Shown here in pieces: positions 22,488 to 32,002 of a stretch of DNA of 64,000 nucleotides. The number at the start of each line of letters is the position of its first letter. The first letter of the stretch is position 1. Origin of the DNA: Hydrogenophaga sp. (GTDB lineage: Bacteria; Pseudomonadota; Gammaproteobacteria; Burkholderiales; Burkholderiaceae_C); the NCBI RefSeq assembly GCF_030373225.1, contig NZ_JAUCZG010000019.1, positions 1-64,000 of the forward strand, given 5' to 3'. The notes beneath the pieces are model-generated. The model did no database searches. It saw only the letters and a list, made by a program, of their open reading frames with translations, and had not been told where the DNA came from. The position numbers and the translations under genes were made by a program.

Positions 22488-22603
22488 AGCGCGCTTGGAA
22501 TACAGGGTTAACCCGCCCCGCGACACCGCTGCAAATGCCACCCGATGGGGTGTGTTTGGCCGGTGTTGGTGGCGGGTTGATTGCATCAGGAGCAAGGGAT
22601 TTC

Positions 22604-23038
22604 ATGGACCTGAAGCGGATCCGGGCGCGGATCGGGAGTGTGAGGGCCGTGGCAACACTGTCCTTGGCACTGGTTCTGACGGCTTCGCTGGGCACCTTTC
22701 TGGTGCAGGCTCGAGGTCCGGCAGACCCGACCTTCTCCAGCGCCGCAGCCGTTTCCCTCGCCGAATCCGGCTTGCCCCCCCAGGGCCGGCAAGTGATGGC
22801 GCTGATACGGCAGGGTGGACCCTTTCGGTACGAGAAGGACGGCACGGTGTTCGGCAACCGGGAGCGGTTGCTGCCCGACCAGCGGCGAGGGTTCTACCGT
22901 GAGTACACGGTGCCCACCCCCAGTCTGGGTCATCGGGGTGCGAGAAGGATCGTGTGTGGTGGCTTGCAGCCCAGGACGCCTGAGGCCTGTTATTACACCG
23001 AAGACCACTACAGCAGCTTTCGGCTGATCCTGCAGTGA
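22604..23038 (+). CDS. Secreted guanyl-specific ribonuclease (RNase Sa/barnase family)
   Basis: The 144-residue protein has a basic N-terminus and a hydrophobic stretch ('VATLSLALVLTASLGTFLVQ'), a signal peptide or anchor, so the enzyme should leave the cytoplasm. The mature part follows the RNase Sa pattern: 'LPPQGRQVMALIRQGGPFRY', 'TVFGNRERLLP', 'GFYREYTVPTP' with the catalytic Glu, 'GARRIVCGG' with the catalytic Arg, and 'EDHYSSFRLI' with the catalytic His. These enzymes cut RNA after guanosine. AGGAGCAAGG precedes the ATG. A barstar-family gene starts 54 nt downstream, in the usual toxin-then-inhibitor order. Confidence 0.9.
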   Translation: MDLKRIRARIGSVRAVATLSLALVLTASLGTFLVQARGPADPTFSSAAAVSLAESGLPPQGRQVMALIRQGGPFRYEKDGTVFGNRERLLPDQRRGFYREYTVPTPSLGHRGARRIVCGGLQPRTPEACYYTEDHYSSFRLILQ

Positions 23039-23092
23039 CTCTTGGGTGGTGCGAACGGTTTTTTAACTTTGACCTTTGAAAGAGACGCGGAG

Positions 23093-23635
23093 ATGGACAC
23101 GCCACTTCGTAACGTACGACCCAATATCGTTCAGTCGATTCGCGCCCATGGCGTGAAAGACCTGCAGGCTGCGGCCGAGCACTTGGGCCATCACTTCCTG
23201 TATGCCAACCTGGCCAAGGCCCAGAGCAAGCAGGACGTGCTGGAATTGATCGCGGCGCAATACACCCTGCCTTCGCACTTCGGCAAGAACTTCGACGCGC
23301 TCTACGACTGCATGACCGACATGGTCCACAAGTCGGGACCGCAGACCGGTTTCATCGTCGTGCTGGAGCACATCCCTGCGCACGCGAAGTTCGACAAGGA
23401 AGCGCGCGAGCAGCTGCTCGACATCTTCCGCGACGCCGCTGACTACTGGTCGGACCGCAAGATCCCGTTCCGCTGCTTCTACTCGTTCTCGGTGGCTCGC
23501 TCACCCAAAGGCGAAGAGCAGATCGAAGTGCAGAGCGACGAGCCCATGCCCACGGACAAGATCCTGGATGTGAGCCCGATGGCGCTGCGCATGAGCAGTC
23601 CCTTCAACGCCGGCTACTGGCTGGCTGCGGCCTGA
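23093..23635 (+). CDS. Barstar-family ribonuclease inhibitor
   Basis: The 180-residue protein contains the barstar signature 'LPSHFGKNFDALYDCMTDM' (about residues 60-78). In barstar the equivalent acidic helix plugs the barnase active site. It is about twice the length of classical barstar (90), with extra sequence at both ends ('RCFYSFSVARSPKGEEQIEV' lies in the C-terminal part), so it may have a further role. GCGGAG precedes the ATG at 23093. Adjacency to a secreted RNase suggests it protects the cytoplasm from uncleaved enzyme, which is inference. A strong terminator follows. Confidence 0.87.
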   Translation: MDTPLRNVRPNIVQSIRAHGVKDLQAAAEHLGHHFLYANLAKAQSKQDVLELIAAQYTLPSHFGKNFDALYDCMTDMVHKSGPQTGFIVVLEHIPAHAKFDKEAREQLLDIFRDAADYWSDRKIPFRCFYSFSVARSPKGEEQIEVQSDEPMPTDKILDVSPMALRMSSPFNAGYWLAAA

Positions 23636-23672
23636 TCGGACGCCCCCGCGCCGCGTCTGCGGTGTTCCGGAG

Positions 23673-23699
23673 AGCCGCTGCCTTTGCAGCGGCTTTTTT
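23673..23699 (+). terminator. Rho-independent terminator after the barstar gene
   Basis: AGCCGCTGC-CTTT-GCAGCGGCT forms a 9-bp stem followed by TTTTTT. The end overlaps the stop codon of the convergent rsmA gene. Confidence 0.92.
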
Positions 23700-24463
23700 C
23701 ATGCCTGCGTGGCCTGGGCCAGGGCAATGTATTCGCTCACCGGCACTTCTTCGGCACGGCGCTGCAGGTCGAACGCTCCGCTGAAGCCTTGCTCATCGAG
23801 CCACCGGCCGAGGGTGTTGCGCAGGATCTTGCGGCGCTGGCTGAAGGCCACCTGCACCATCGCTGAAAACCGGGCGACGTCGATGGCCGGCGGTTCGGCC
23901 AGGGGCAGCATGCGCACGATGGCACTGTCCACACGCGGAGGCGGATCAAAGCTCTGCGGCGGAACGAACAGCACGTTGTCCATCGCGTAGCGCCACTGCA
24001 GCATCACCGACAACCGGCTGTAGTCGGAGGTGGCCGGGCGAGCCACCATGCGGTCGATCACTTCCTTCTGCAGCATGAAGTGCTGATCCTGGACGACGGC
24101 CACATGCTCGAGCAGGTGAAACAGGATGGGCGTGGAAATGTTGTAGGGCAGGTTGCCCACCACACGCAGTTTCGGTGCGCCCAGCTGGCTGGCCAGCGCG
24201 GTGAAATCAACCTTCAGCACGTCGGACTCCACCACCGAGAGTTGCGCGTGGGCACGCAAACGCAGCGCGAGGTCGCGGTCCAGCTCGATCACGGTGAGAC
24301 GCCCCAACCGCTCCACCAGCGGTTGCGTGAGCGCGGCGAGACCGGGGCCGATCTCCACCATCGCGTCGCCTGGCTGCGGTGAGATCGCATCCACGATGGC
24401 GTCGATGATGGCGCCATCGGTCAGAAAGTGCTGACCGAAGCGCTTGCGTGCGATGTGCTTCAT
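23699..24463 (-). CDS. rsmA: 16S rRNA (adenine1518/1519-N6)-dimethyltransferase
   Basis: RsmA (KsgA) dimethylates A1518 and A1519 in late 30S assembly, and its loss gives kasugamycin resistance. The 254-residue protein starts '[20 protein letters not shown]', has the SAM motif '[18 protein letters not shown]' and the catalytic motif '[13 protein letters not shown]'. The ATG at 24463 is set by the conserved N-terminus. It lies 28 nt downstream of surA on the same strand. pdxA, which sits between surA and ksgA in E. coli, is absent. Confidence 0.97.
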   Translation of the reverse strand: MKHIARKRFGQHFLTDGAIIDAIVDAISPQPGDAMVEIGPGLAALTQPLVERLGRLTVIELDRDLALRLRAHAQLSVVESDVLKVDFTALASQLGAPKLRVVGNLPYNISTPILFHLLEHVAVVQDQHFMLQKEVIDRMVARPATSDYSRLSVMLQWRYAMDNVLFVPPQSFDPPPRVDSAIVRMLPLAEPPAIDVARFSAMVQVAFSQRRKILRNTLGRWLDEQGFSGAFDLQRRAEEVPVSEYIALAQATQA

Positions 24464-24491
24464 GCGAAGGCAGCCGGGCGGGCCCGGCGCA

Positions 24492-25868
24492 TCACGGCTG
24501 GGGCGCGTCGCGGAATTCCACGTAGGCGCGTCCACGAACGTCCTGCACCCAGGTGCGCAAGGCTTCCGTGGCCTTTTGTTGACGCACGAGCGAGCGCACC
24601 ATCTCACGCTGATCGCGCGCCGAGAGCGTGCTCTGGCGACGCTCCTCCACCCGGATGAGGTGCACACCGAAGCGCGACACCACCGGCGGCGAGATCTCGC
24701 CCGGACGCAGGCGGTTCATCGCGGCTTCGAACTCGGGCACGAATTGCCCGGCCTGGGCCCAGCCCAGGCTGCCTCCCTCCTGTGCCGAACCGTCCTGGCT
24801 GTGTTCGCGGGCCAATGCCTCGAACGTGGCCTGGCCGCTGGCGATTTGTTGTCGGAAGCCGGCCAGCCGTGCCACGGCATCGGCCTCGCTGAGTTGTGGG
24901 CCCAGTCGCAGCAGGATGTGGCGCGCCCGGGTCTCGTTGACCATGGCATCCGGCAGGCCGGACTGGCGCTTCTCGATCACCTTGAGCACGTGGAAACCGG
25001 CCGGGCTGCGCACAGGGCCGGCAATGCTTCCCGCGCTCAGCGAGCGGGTCACCTCAACGAAGAGTTCGGGCAGGCGCTCGGCGGGGCGCAGACCGAACTG
25101 CCCGCCGTTGGCGCGTTCCGCCCCGTCGGAGAACTCGCGGGCCAGTTCGGCGAAGTCGCCACCCGCGCGGGCCCGATCGGCCACGCCTTGTGCGCGCACC
25201 TGCAGGGTCTGCACCCGTTCGGCCGGCGCGTCCTCGGGCACCGCCACGAACACCTGTGCCAGGTTGAGCTGCAGGCTGGTGACGTCGTTGCGACCCTGGC
25301 GCTCGCGAATGAAATCGTCGATGTCGGCTTCGCTCACACGAACCTTCGACTCCACCTCGCGCTCGCGCAAGCGCTGCAGCAGGATCTGGTTGCGCAGATC
25401 GTTTCGCAGCTGGTTGATGTCGACGCCCTCGGCCGCGATGCGGCGGCGAAATTCCTCGGGCGTGAGCTGGTTCTGCGCAGCAATCGACTGCTCGGCCTGC
25501 GTCAGCGCTGCTTCTTCCACCCGGATGCCGAGTTCGGCAGCGAGCTGCAACTGGGCCCGCTCGCTGATGATCTGCTCCAGGACCTGGCGGGCGAGCTGCT
25601 CGCGCGCAGGCAGGGCGCTCGACTGCTGGCTGAGTTGTTGCTCCACCCGCATGAGGCGCTGACGCACTTCGCTGTTGGTCACCGGCTCCGAATTGACCAG
25701 GGCGACGATGAAGTCGGCGGTGCGAGGACCGGCAGACGGCTGCGTGACCGGCGCCCGCAGGCCGCTGGAGGGGCGCAGTGCCTGGGCCTGCGCCAGCGGG
25801 GCGGCCAGCATCGAGCAGCACAGCAGCCACGAGGCGGCTCGGGAGATGGGTGGAAAGCGGTCAGTCAT
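24492..25868 (-). CDS. surA: Periplasmic chaperone / peptidyl-prolyl isomerase SurA
   Basis: SurA escorts outer-membrane proteins, notably LptD, across the periplasm. The 458-residue protein has a signal peptide ('[20 protein letters not shown]'), an N-terminal chaperone module, and two parvulin domains; their ends are visible as '[15 protein letters not shown]' and '[14 protein letters not shown]'. The ATG at 25868 overlaps the end of lptD by 8 nt, coupling the chaperone to its main client. rsmA follows 28 nt downstream. Confidence 0.95.
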   Translation of the reverse strand: MTDRFPPISRAASWLLCCSMLAAPLAQAQALRPSSGLRAPVTQPSAGPRTADFIVALVNSEPVTNSEVRQRLMRVEQQLSQQSSALPAREQLARQVLEQIISERAQLQLAAELGIRVEEAALTQAEQSIAAQNQLTPEEFRRRIAAEGVDINQLRNDLRNQILLQRLREREVESKVRVSEADIDDFIRERQGRNDVTSLQLNLAQVFVAVPEDAPAERVQTLQVRAQGVADRARAGGDFAELAREFSDGAERANGGQFGLRPAERLPELFVEVTRSLSAGSIAGPVRSPAGFHVLKVIEKRQSGLPDAMVNETRARHILLRLGPQLSEADAVARLAGFRQQIASGQATFEALAREHSQDGSAQEGGSLGWAQAGQFVPEFEAAMNRLRPGEISPPVVSRFGVHLIRVEERRQSTLSARDQREMVRSLVRQQKATEALRTWVQDVRGRAYVEFRDAPQP

Positions 25869-28290
25869 ATTGTTGGAACCGGCTGGGCGGGTTGATTTCT
25901 TCGCGCAGGTACTGGTAGCGCGGCACATTGTCTTTGAGGGTTTTCAGCGGGTTGGAGCCCAGGCGGGAGAAGCCGCTGAACTCCAGCTGGAACAGGATAC
26001 GCTGATTGGCCGAGGCATTGCTGCGCTGCAGGCGCTCCAGCACGATGCGCCCGAGCCAGCAGCCGGCGTCGAATTCGAAGCCGGCCACGAGGTCGACGAT
26101 CTTGCGGTCGGGCACGCTGTAGTTGATGCGGCCCACGCTGTACCACTGGCCGGGGCCGAGGGCACGGCCGCGCACTTCGGTGCGTGCAGGTTCGCCAAAC
26201 AGGTCGTTGAGCGGCCACTGCCAGCCCACATCGAACTGTTCGCTGCTGCCGCGCTGAAGGCGGTACGCCGCGCTGACCACGCGGAAGTTGCTCGGGGTGT
26301 AGCGCCCGCTGAGCGTGGTTCGAACCGATTCGCGGTTGCCCGGGCTGTACTGCACATTGGCGTCGGTCAGCCATCGGGAACTCCACTGCACGCGCGCGGC
26401 CAGCAGGATGTCGCTCAGGCGTTCGTTGACCGGGTCGCCGCCGGGCAGGCCGCTGGCGTTGGGCAGGAACACTTCCTGATCCCGGAACAGGTAGCGCTGC
26501 GCCACACCCAGGCGCACCACCTCGGCGCCACTGTCGGGGTCGAGCAGGCGGGAACTCACGCCCACGGTGAGTGCGCGTGTGTCCGAGATGCGGTCGTTGC
26601 CACCGAACGCGTTTTCGGTGTAGATCGAGGCCAGGTTGAAGTCGTTGGCCGCCGAGTCGTAGTTGGGCAGCAGGCGCTGGTCGCGGTAGGGCGTCCAGGT
26701 GAAAAAGGCGCGGGGCTCGAGCGTCTGGGTGAAACGGCGACCGAAGTAGCCGGCGTCGCGTTCGAACACCAGCCCGCTGTCCAGACTGAACGTGGGCAAC
26801 ACGCGCGAGGCGCTGCGCGCGCCGTTGGCCAGCGCAGTGTCGAAGCTGTACTGCGTGGCATGCAGCTGCGCGCGCGGGGTGATGAACAGGCCCGGCGTCT
26901 GGAAGCGCCGGCTGATCTGGGCGACCGTCAAAGCGCGCGAACCATTGGTCTGGCGGGTCAGCCCGGGCACCGACTGGAAGCGCGTGTACTCGCTCAGCAC
27001 CGACCAGTCGACGCCGCTCAGGCTGGCCACCTGCGCGTCGCTGCGGCCGTAACGCACCGCCACCGAAGGCAGGCGGTCGTACGGTGGGGTGATGGGTGCG
27101 TCGATGTCCTGCAGCGTTTGCCAGGTGTAGGCCCCGGCGCTCACCGCCCACGGCCCCTGCGCCCAGTTGTAGGCCACGTCGCTGGCGAGCAGGCGGGTGG
27201 TCAGCGAGGTGGTTGCGCGCGGAAAGTCGCGCCAGTAGTCGTCGTCGCTCACCCGGTTGAGGTTGACGTACAGGCCCGCGGACCCGTCGAAAGCCAGCTT
27301 GCTGCCGGTGAGGTTCTGGTTGTGCTGGGCCGAGTAGCCCCAGCGGTTGGCACCGCGCAACTGGTCGGACGCCATGAAGGCGCCGCGCACCTGGCCGGCG
27401 TAAGTGGGCTGCAGGTAGCGCAGCTCGCCGCCGAGGTCCACGCCGCGCTTGCTCATCAGCGTGGGGTAGAGCGTGGCATCGAGGTTGGGCGCGATGTTCA
27501 GGTAGTACGGCAGCGTGACTTCCAGGCCGCTGATGTTGTCGAGGTTCAGCGTGGGCGGCAACAGCCCCGACTTGCGCGCATCGCTCAGCGGGAAGGTGAA
27601 ATAGGGCCAGCCGAGGATCGGCACGCCCTTGAACTCCAGCACACCGCCCGTGGCCGCTGCGGTCTGGGCGACGTTGTCGAATTCGATGCGCGTGGCCCGC
27701 ACCAGCCAGTCCGGCATCCAGTCGGCACCCGGGGTGCGCGGGCAGGTGGAGTAGCGCGCGTCGTGCGCCACGGCCTTGTCTTCTCCGAGAAAGTCCACCC
27801 GGCTGGCGTCGCCCTTGCCTTCGTTCTTCAGCAGATTGAAGGTGGGCTGGGTGAACGTGCCTTCGAAGGTCTCGACATCGAGCTGCAGCTCCGGGCCCTC
27901 GAAACGGTCCCCACTGCGGTTGATCAGCACGTTGCCCCTGGCGCGGGCTTCGTTGTTGCGCTGGTCGAGTTGCAGCCGGTCGGCGCGGATCACGGTGTCG
28001 TGGCGGCGCAGTTCGGCCTTGCCCTCGACCGCCGTGATGCCGTCGGTCTGGCCTTCGATGCGCTCACCCGAAATGAAGGACGGCGCCAGCCGCTTCGCGT
28101 CGTCGGGCAACGCCTCCAGCAGCATGTCGCTGGAGCGCAGCAGCACGCCTGGCCGCGCGGCGTCATCACCGTCGCCCGACTGGGCCTGACCCAGGGTGTG
28201 CGCGCCCAGCGCCAGCACCGCCATCAGCCCGCGAACCGCCAGCGCCACGGGCGCCACCCGGGGCCGGGCGTGTGTTCGCCCACCGGGCAT
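25861..28290 (-). CDS. lptD: LPS-assembly outer-membrane protein LptD
   Basis: LptD is the outer-membrane barrel that, with LptE, inserts lipopolysaccharide into the outer leaflet. The protein of about 809 residues has a signal peptide ('ALAVRGLMAVLALGAHTLGQ'), an OstA-like jellyroll ('GITAVEGKAELRRHDTVIRA') and a large C-terminal barrel. The Cys in 'YSTCPRTPGADW' and the Cys in 'EFDAGCWLGRIVLE' fit the pair that forms the essential inter-domain disulfide. The ATG at 28290 seems the best start; a GTG at 28383 would add 31 residues. surA overlaps its end. Confidence 0.94.
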   Translation of the reverse strand: MPGGRTHARPRVAPVALAVRGLMAVLALGAHTLGQAQSGDGDDAARPGVLLRSSDMLLEALPDDAKRLAPSFISGERIEGQTDGITAVEGKAELRRHDTVIRADRLQLDQRNNEARARGNVLINRSGDRFEGPELQLDVETFEGTFTQPTFNLLKNEGKGDASRVDFLGEDKAVAHDARYSTCPRTPGADWMPDWLVRATRIEFDNVAQTAAATGGVLEFKGVPILGWPYFTFPLSDARKSGLLPPTLNLDNISGLEVTLPYYLNIAPNLDATLYPTLMSKRGVDLGGELRYLQPTYAGQVRGAFMASDQLRGANRWGYSAQHNQNLTGSKLAFDGSAGLYVNLNRVSDDDYWRDFPRATTSLTTRLLASDVAYNWAQGPWAVSAGAYTWQTLQDIDAPITPPYDRLPSVAVRYGRSDAQVASLSGVDWSVLSEYTRFQSVPGLTRQTNGSRALTVAQISRRFQTPGLFITPRAQLHATQYSFDTALANGARSASRVLPTFSLDSGLVFERDAGYFGRRFTQTLEPRAFFTWTPYRDQRLLPNYDSAANDFNLASIYTENAFGGNDRISDTRALTVGVSSRLLDPDSGAEVVRLGVAQRYLFRDQEVFLPNASGLPGGDPVNERLSDILLAARVQWSSRWLTDANVQYSPGNRESVRTTLSGRYTPSNFRVVSAAYRLQRGSSEQFDVGWQWPLNDLFGEPARTEVRGRALGPGQWYSVGRINYSVPDRKIVDLVAGFEFDAGCWLGRIVLERLQRSNASANQRILFQLEFSGFSRLGSNPLKTLKDNVPRYQYLREEINPPSRFQQYD

Positions 28291-28469
28291 GGCTGGAACG
28301 CAGGGTGGGTGGGTGCGGCGATTCAAGGGGAAGGTGTGATGGACCGGGCTGACCGAAAGCAGGCGCAAGGCGCGGGTCAGCACAGGGGGTTTGTAGAATC
28401 AGCGGCCATTATCCACTGCCCGTTCGTGCGCCCGGCCCATTGACAGGCGGCGAAAAAACTCCTTTCAGC

Positions 28470-29561
28470 ATGACCCAGTCCAACACCGCCGTCGAGTGGG
28501 CCGATCCCAGGCGCGAAAACGCTTTTGCCGCCTGGATGGCGCCGCTCGCCGAGCGCCTGGGCCTGCGCCCGGGCACGCTGCGCGCGGCGTCTGCCGATGC
28601 CAGCTTCCGGCGCTACCTGCGCATCGACGCGCAGGCCGGGCACAGCCTGATCGTGATGGATGCCCCGCCCGCGCAGGAGAACTGCCAGCCCTTCGTGCAC
28701 GTGGCCTCGCTCATGCGGGAGGCCGGCCTGCTGGTGCCCGAGGTGCTCGCCTGGGACGAGCCGCAGGGCTTCATGCTGCTCAGCGACCTGGGTCACGAGA
28801 CCATGCTCGATCGCATCGACCCGGACAATGCCCAGGCGAACCATGGGCGCTACATGCAGGCGCTCGACGCGCTGCTCGCGTGGCAGCTGTCATCGAAGCC
28901 CGGCGTGCTGCCCCCGTACAGCGAGGCCCTGTTGCGCCGCGAGCTGCAGTTGTTCCCGGACTGGTACCTGCGGGAGCACAAACGGTTTGAGCTCAACGAC
29001 ACGCAGGCGAACACCTTGCAGAAGGCCTTCGACTCGATCGTGGCGCACAACCTCCATGCGCCCGGCGTCTATGTGCACCGCGACTTCATGCCGAGGAACC
29101 TGATGCTGCCCCGCGAGCCCGGCAACACCCCGGCGCAACAACTCGGTGTGCTGGACTTCCAGGACGCGGTGCACGGCCCCATCACCTACGACGTCGCCAG
29201 CCTGATGCGCGACGCCTTCCTGAGCTGGGACGAGGACTTCGTCATCGACGTCACGGTGCGTTACTGGGAAAAGGCGCGCAAGGCCGGCCTGATGGACTTC
29301 GAAGACTGGCATGCCGACTTCGGCGCGTTCTACCGCTCGGTCGAGTGGATGGGCCTGCAGCGCCACCTGAAAGTGGCGGGCATCTTCGCGCGGCTCACGT
29401 TGCGCGACGGCAAGCCCAGGTATCTGGCCGACACGCCGCGCTTCATCGGCTACATCCGCCACACCGCGCACCGCTACCGGGCGCTCGGCCCGTTCCTGCA
29501 ACTGATCGACGAGGTCGAGGGCCTGCAGGCCGCATCGGGCTACGCCTTCGGGCGCCTCTGA
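28470..29561 (+). CDS. amgK: N-acetylmuramate/N-acetylglucosamine anomeric kinase
   Basis: AmgK phosphorylates the anomeric carbon of MurNAc (or GlcNAc) in peptidoglycan recycling; MurU then makes UDP-MurNAc. The 363-residue protein is an aminoglycoside-phosphotransferase-like kinase with the catalytic loop 'VYVHRDFMPRNLML' and the metal-binding 'VLDFQDAVHGPITYDVASL'. The N-terminal 'AASADASFRRYLRI' is typical of AmgK. The ATG at 28470 is the first good start. It is divergent from lptD, and its stop overlaps rsmE (TGATG). The murU-like gene is at 16153 rather than adjacent. Confidence 0.9.
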   Translation: MTQSNTAVEWADPRRENAFAAWMAPLAERLGLRPGTLRAASADASFRRYLRIDAQAGHSLIVMDAPPAQENCQPFVHVASLMREAGLLVPEVLAWDEPQGFMLLSDLGHETMLDRIDPDNAQANHGRYMQALDALLAWQLSSKPGVLPPYSEALLRRELQLFPDWYLREHKRFELNDTQANTLQKAFDSIVAHNLHAPGVYVHRDFMPRNLMLPREPGNTPAQQLGVLDFQDAVHGPITYDVASLMRDAFLSWDEDFVIDVTVRYWEKARKAGLMDFEDWHADFGAFYRSVEWMGLQRHLKVAGIFARLTLRDGKPRYLADTPRFIGYIRHTAHRYRALGPFLQLIDEVEGLQAASGYAFGRL

Positions 29562-30304
29562 TGCCCCGGTTTCACTGCCCCGCGCCGCTGATCGCCGGCC
29601 AGAGCCTTGCGCTGCCCGCTTCCGCGGCGCGCCATGTGCAGGTGCTGCGACTGCAGCCCGGGCAGGGCATCACCCTGTTCAACGGCGAAGGCGGTGAGTG
29701 GCAGGCCACCATCACCCGCATGGGCCGCAGCGAGGTGGACGTGACCGTGGAGGCGCACACGGCCACCGAGCGCGAGCCCGGCCGCGCCGTGACGCTGGCC
29801 ATGGGCATGCCCGCCAATGACCGCATGGACTGGCTGGTCGAGAAGGCCGCCGAACTCGGCGTGGCCGCGCTGCAGCCGCTGCACACCGCCCACAGCGTGC
29901 TGCGCCTGTCGGGCGAGCGCGCCGCCAAAAAGCAGGCGCACTGGCAGTCGGTGGCGGTCGCCGCTTGTGAACAGTGCGGCGGCAACCGCCCGCCCACCGT
30001 GGCGCCCGTGGCCGACCTTGCCGCCTGGCTCAAGGCGCTGCCCCGGGTCGACGCTGCAACGCCCACCTTGCGCTGCCTGCTCTCGCTGGCCGAAGGCACC
30101 GAGCCGCTGGCCCGGGTCGTGCAAACCGTGGCGAGCGACACGCCCGTGTGTTTTCTCAGCGGACCCGAGGGAGGTCTGAATCCCCAGGAAGAGGCTCAAG
30201 CCCGCGCCGCCGGTTTTCTGCCCGTCACCCTGGGCCCGCGCGTGCTGCGCGCCGAGACCGCCGCGCTGGCGGCCCTCGTCATGACCACAACCACCTCCCC
30301 ATGA
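29561..30304 (+). CDS. rsmE: 16S rRNA (uracil1498-N3)-methyltransferase
   Basis: RsmE methylates N3 of U1498 in 16S rRNA. The 247-residue SPOUT-fold protein shows the PUA-like N-terminal domain ('RHVQVLRLQPGQGITLFNGE'), then 'DWLVEKAAELGVAALQPLHT', 'LSGPEGGLNPQEEAQA' and the knotted C-terminal motif 'LGPRVLRAETAALAAL'. The start overlaps the amgK stop by 1 nt and the stop overlaps the next start (ATGA), so three genes are translationally linked. Confidence 0.95.
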   Translation: MPRFHCPAPLIAGQSLALPASAARHVQVLRLQPGQGITLFNGEGGEWQATITRMGRSEVDVTVEAHTATEREPGRAVTLAMGMPANDRMDWLVEKAAELGVAALQPLHTAHSVLRLSGERAAKKQAHWQSVAVAACEQCGGNRPPTVAPVADLAAWLKALPRVDAATPTLRCLLSLAEGTEPLARVVQTVASDTPVCFLSGPEGGLNPQEEAQARAAGFLPVTLGPRVLRAETAALAALVMTTTTSP

Positions 30305-31476
30305 ACAAAAACCTCTGGCTGCTGGCCGCCGCACAAGGCCTGTTTCTCACCAACAACGTGGTGTTCATCGCCATCAACGGTCTGGTCGGGCTGTCACTGG
30401 CGCCCCTGGGCTGGATGGCCACGCTGCCGGTGATGGGCTATGTGGTGGGCGGGGCCTTGTCGACGCCCTTGGTGGCGCGCACGCAGAGCGCGTTCGGGCG
30501 AAAGGTCTCGTTCCAGATCGGCCTGCTGGTGGCGCTGGCCTCAGCCCTGCTGTGCGCCTGGGCGGTCATGAACAGCCACTTCTGGCTGCTGGTGGCGGCC
30601 ACCGTGATCGCGGGCTATTACAGCGCCAACGGACAGCTCTACCGCTTCGCCGCGGCCGAACTGAGCGCGCCGGCATTCCGCGAAAAGGCCGTGTCCCTGG
30701 TGCTGGCCGGGGGACTGGTGGGCGCGGTGCTCGGACCCAATCTGGCCAGCCGCACCCGCGGCCTGTTCGAGGTGCCCTTCGTGGGCGCCTACGTGTCGCT
30801 GGCGCTGGTGGCCTTGCTCTCCATGGCGGTGATGGCTTTTGTGCGTTTCCCGCCGGTGCCCCCGAAGGCCGCCCATGCCGACGCCGGCCGGCCGCTCGGC
30901 GTGATCATGCGCCAGCCGGTGTTCATCGTGGCCACCGCGGGCGCGGCCCTGGGTTACGGCGTGATGAACCTGCTCATGGCGGCCACGCCGCTGGCCATGC
31001 AGGTCTGCGGCTATCCGTTTGAAGACGCGGCACTGGTGCTCGAATGGCACGTCATCGGCATGTTCGCACCCGGCTTTTTCACCGGACACCTCATCAAGCG
31101 CTTCGGGGTGCTCAGCATCATGGGAGTGGGTGTGGCGCTCAACGTGGCCTGTGTGGTGATCGCGCTGTCGGGCGTGGAGCTGCACCAGTTCCTGATCGCC
31201 CTGTTCCTGCTCGGTGTGGGCTGGAATTTCCTCTTCACCGCCAGCACCACGCTCTCGTTGCAGTCGTACCGGCCCGAGGAAAAGGACCGGGCCCAGGCAG
31301 CCATCAACTTCTGCGTGTTCGCCACCATGGCCCTCACCTCGTTCGCCTCGGGAGCGCTGGTGACCACGCAAGGCTGGCAGTGGCTGAACCTGGGCTCGCT
31401 GCTGCCGCTGGCCCTCACCGCGCTGGCCCTGATCTGGCTTGCGTGGCGCGGTCGGCAGGCCCACAATCCGGCCTGA
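30301..31476 (+). CDS. Major facilitator superfamily transporter
   Basis: The 391-residue protein is strongly hydrophobic with about 12 membrane helices and the usual two six-helix halves. A conserved loop 'ARTQSAFGRKVSFQIGLLVA' lies between helices 2 and 3, in the position of the MFS signature. The substrate cannot be read from the sequence; it resembles a drug/metabolite efflux type. The ATG overlaps the rsmE stop by 4 nt. A gap of 24 nt separates it from the YidB-like gene. Confidence 0.85.
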   Translation: MNKNLWLLAAAQGLFLTNNVVFIAINGLVGLSLAPLGWMATLPVMGYVVGGALSTPLVARTQSAFGRKVSFQIGLLVALASALLCAWAVMNSHFWLLVAATVIAGYYSANGQLYRFAAAELSAPAFREKAVSLVLAGGLVGAVLGPNLASRTRGLFEVPFVGAYVSLALVALLSMAVMAFVRFPPVPPKAAHADAGRPLGVIMRQPVFIVATAGAALGYGVMNLLMAATPLAMQVCGYPFEDAALVLEWHVIGMFAPGFFTGHLIKRFGVLSIMGVGVALNVACVVIALSGVELHQFLIALFLLGVGWNFLFTASTTLSLQSYRPEEKDRAQAAINFCVFATMALTSFASGALVTTQGWQWLNLGSLLPLALTALALIWLAWRGRQAHNPA

Positions 31477-31500
31477 ACGAACAGCCAACGGAGACGCGCC

Positions 31501-31998
31501 ATGGGACTGCTGGATTCACTGATGGGGGCGGCCACGCAGGCCGCCATGGGCGCCCGGCGTGAGCCCGGCGCCGCACCGCCGGGCGGCGCCGGTGGCCTTG
31601 ATCCCCAGTTGCTGATCACCCTGGTGAGCACGCTGTTTACCCATGGGGGTGGCCTGCAGGGTTTGCTGGCCAGGCTGCAATCGGCCGGGCTGGGCGAGAC
31701 GGCGCAATCGTGGGTGGGGACCGGCGCCAACCAGCCGGTGAATCCAGAGCAGCTCGGACAAGCCCTGGGGCCGGACCTGATGGGCATGATCGCCGCCCAG
31801 CTCGGTGGCCGGCAGGAGGAAGCCTCCACCGCCCTGGCAGAGCTGCTGCCCGGTCTGATCGACCAGCTCACACCGCAGGGTCGGGTACCGGCCGACGATG
31901 GCCTGGGCGCGCTTGGCGACCTGCTCGGCACCCGGGGCAGCCCCGCCGGCGCCGATCTCATGGGCATGCTCGGCGGCTTGATGCAGCCGCGTCGCTGA
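31501..31998 (+). CDS. YidB-like DUF937 protein
   Basis: The 165-residue protein matches the YidB/DUF937 pattern: 'MGLLDSLMGAATQAA' at the start, a helical repeat 'NQPVNPEQLGQALGPDLMGM' (about 78-97), and Gly/Leu-rich ends. The function of this family is not established. GGAGAC precedes the ATG. It converges with the hydrolase gene 4 nt away. Confidence 0.75.
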   Translation: MGLLDSLMGAATQAAMGARREPGAAPPGGAGGLDPQLLITLVSTLFTHGGGLQGLLARLQSAGLGETAQSWVGTGANQPVNPEQLGQALGPDLMGMIAAQLGGRQEEASTALAELLPGLIDQLTPQGRVPADDGLGALGDLLGTRGSPAGADLMGMLGGLMQPRR

Positions 31999-32002
31999 AT
32001 CC

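Noticed and set aside
22604-23635. Type II toxin-antitoxin module of the intracellular kind
   Set aside because: The RNase carries an N-terminal signal or anchor and belongs to the secreted RNase Sa/barnase class, and the order is enzyme then inhibitor. It is better described as a secreted RNase with immunity.
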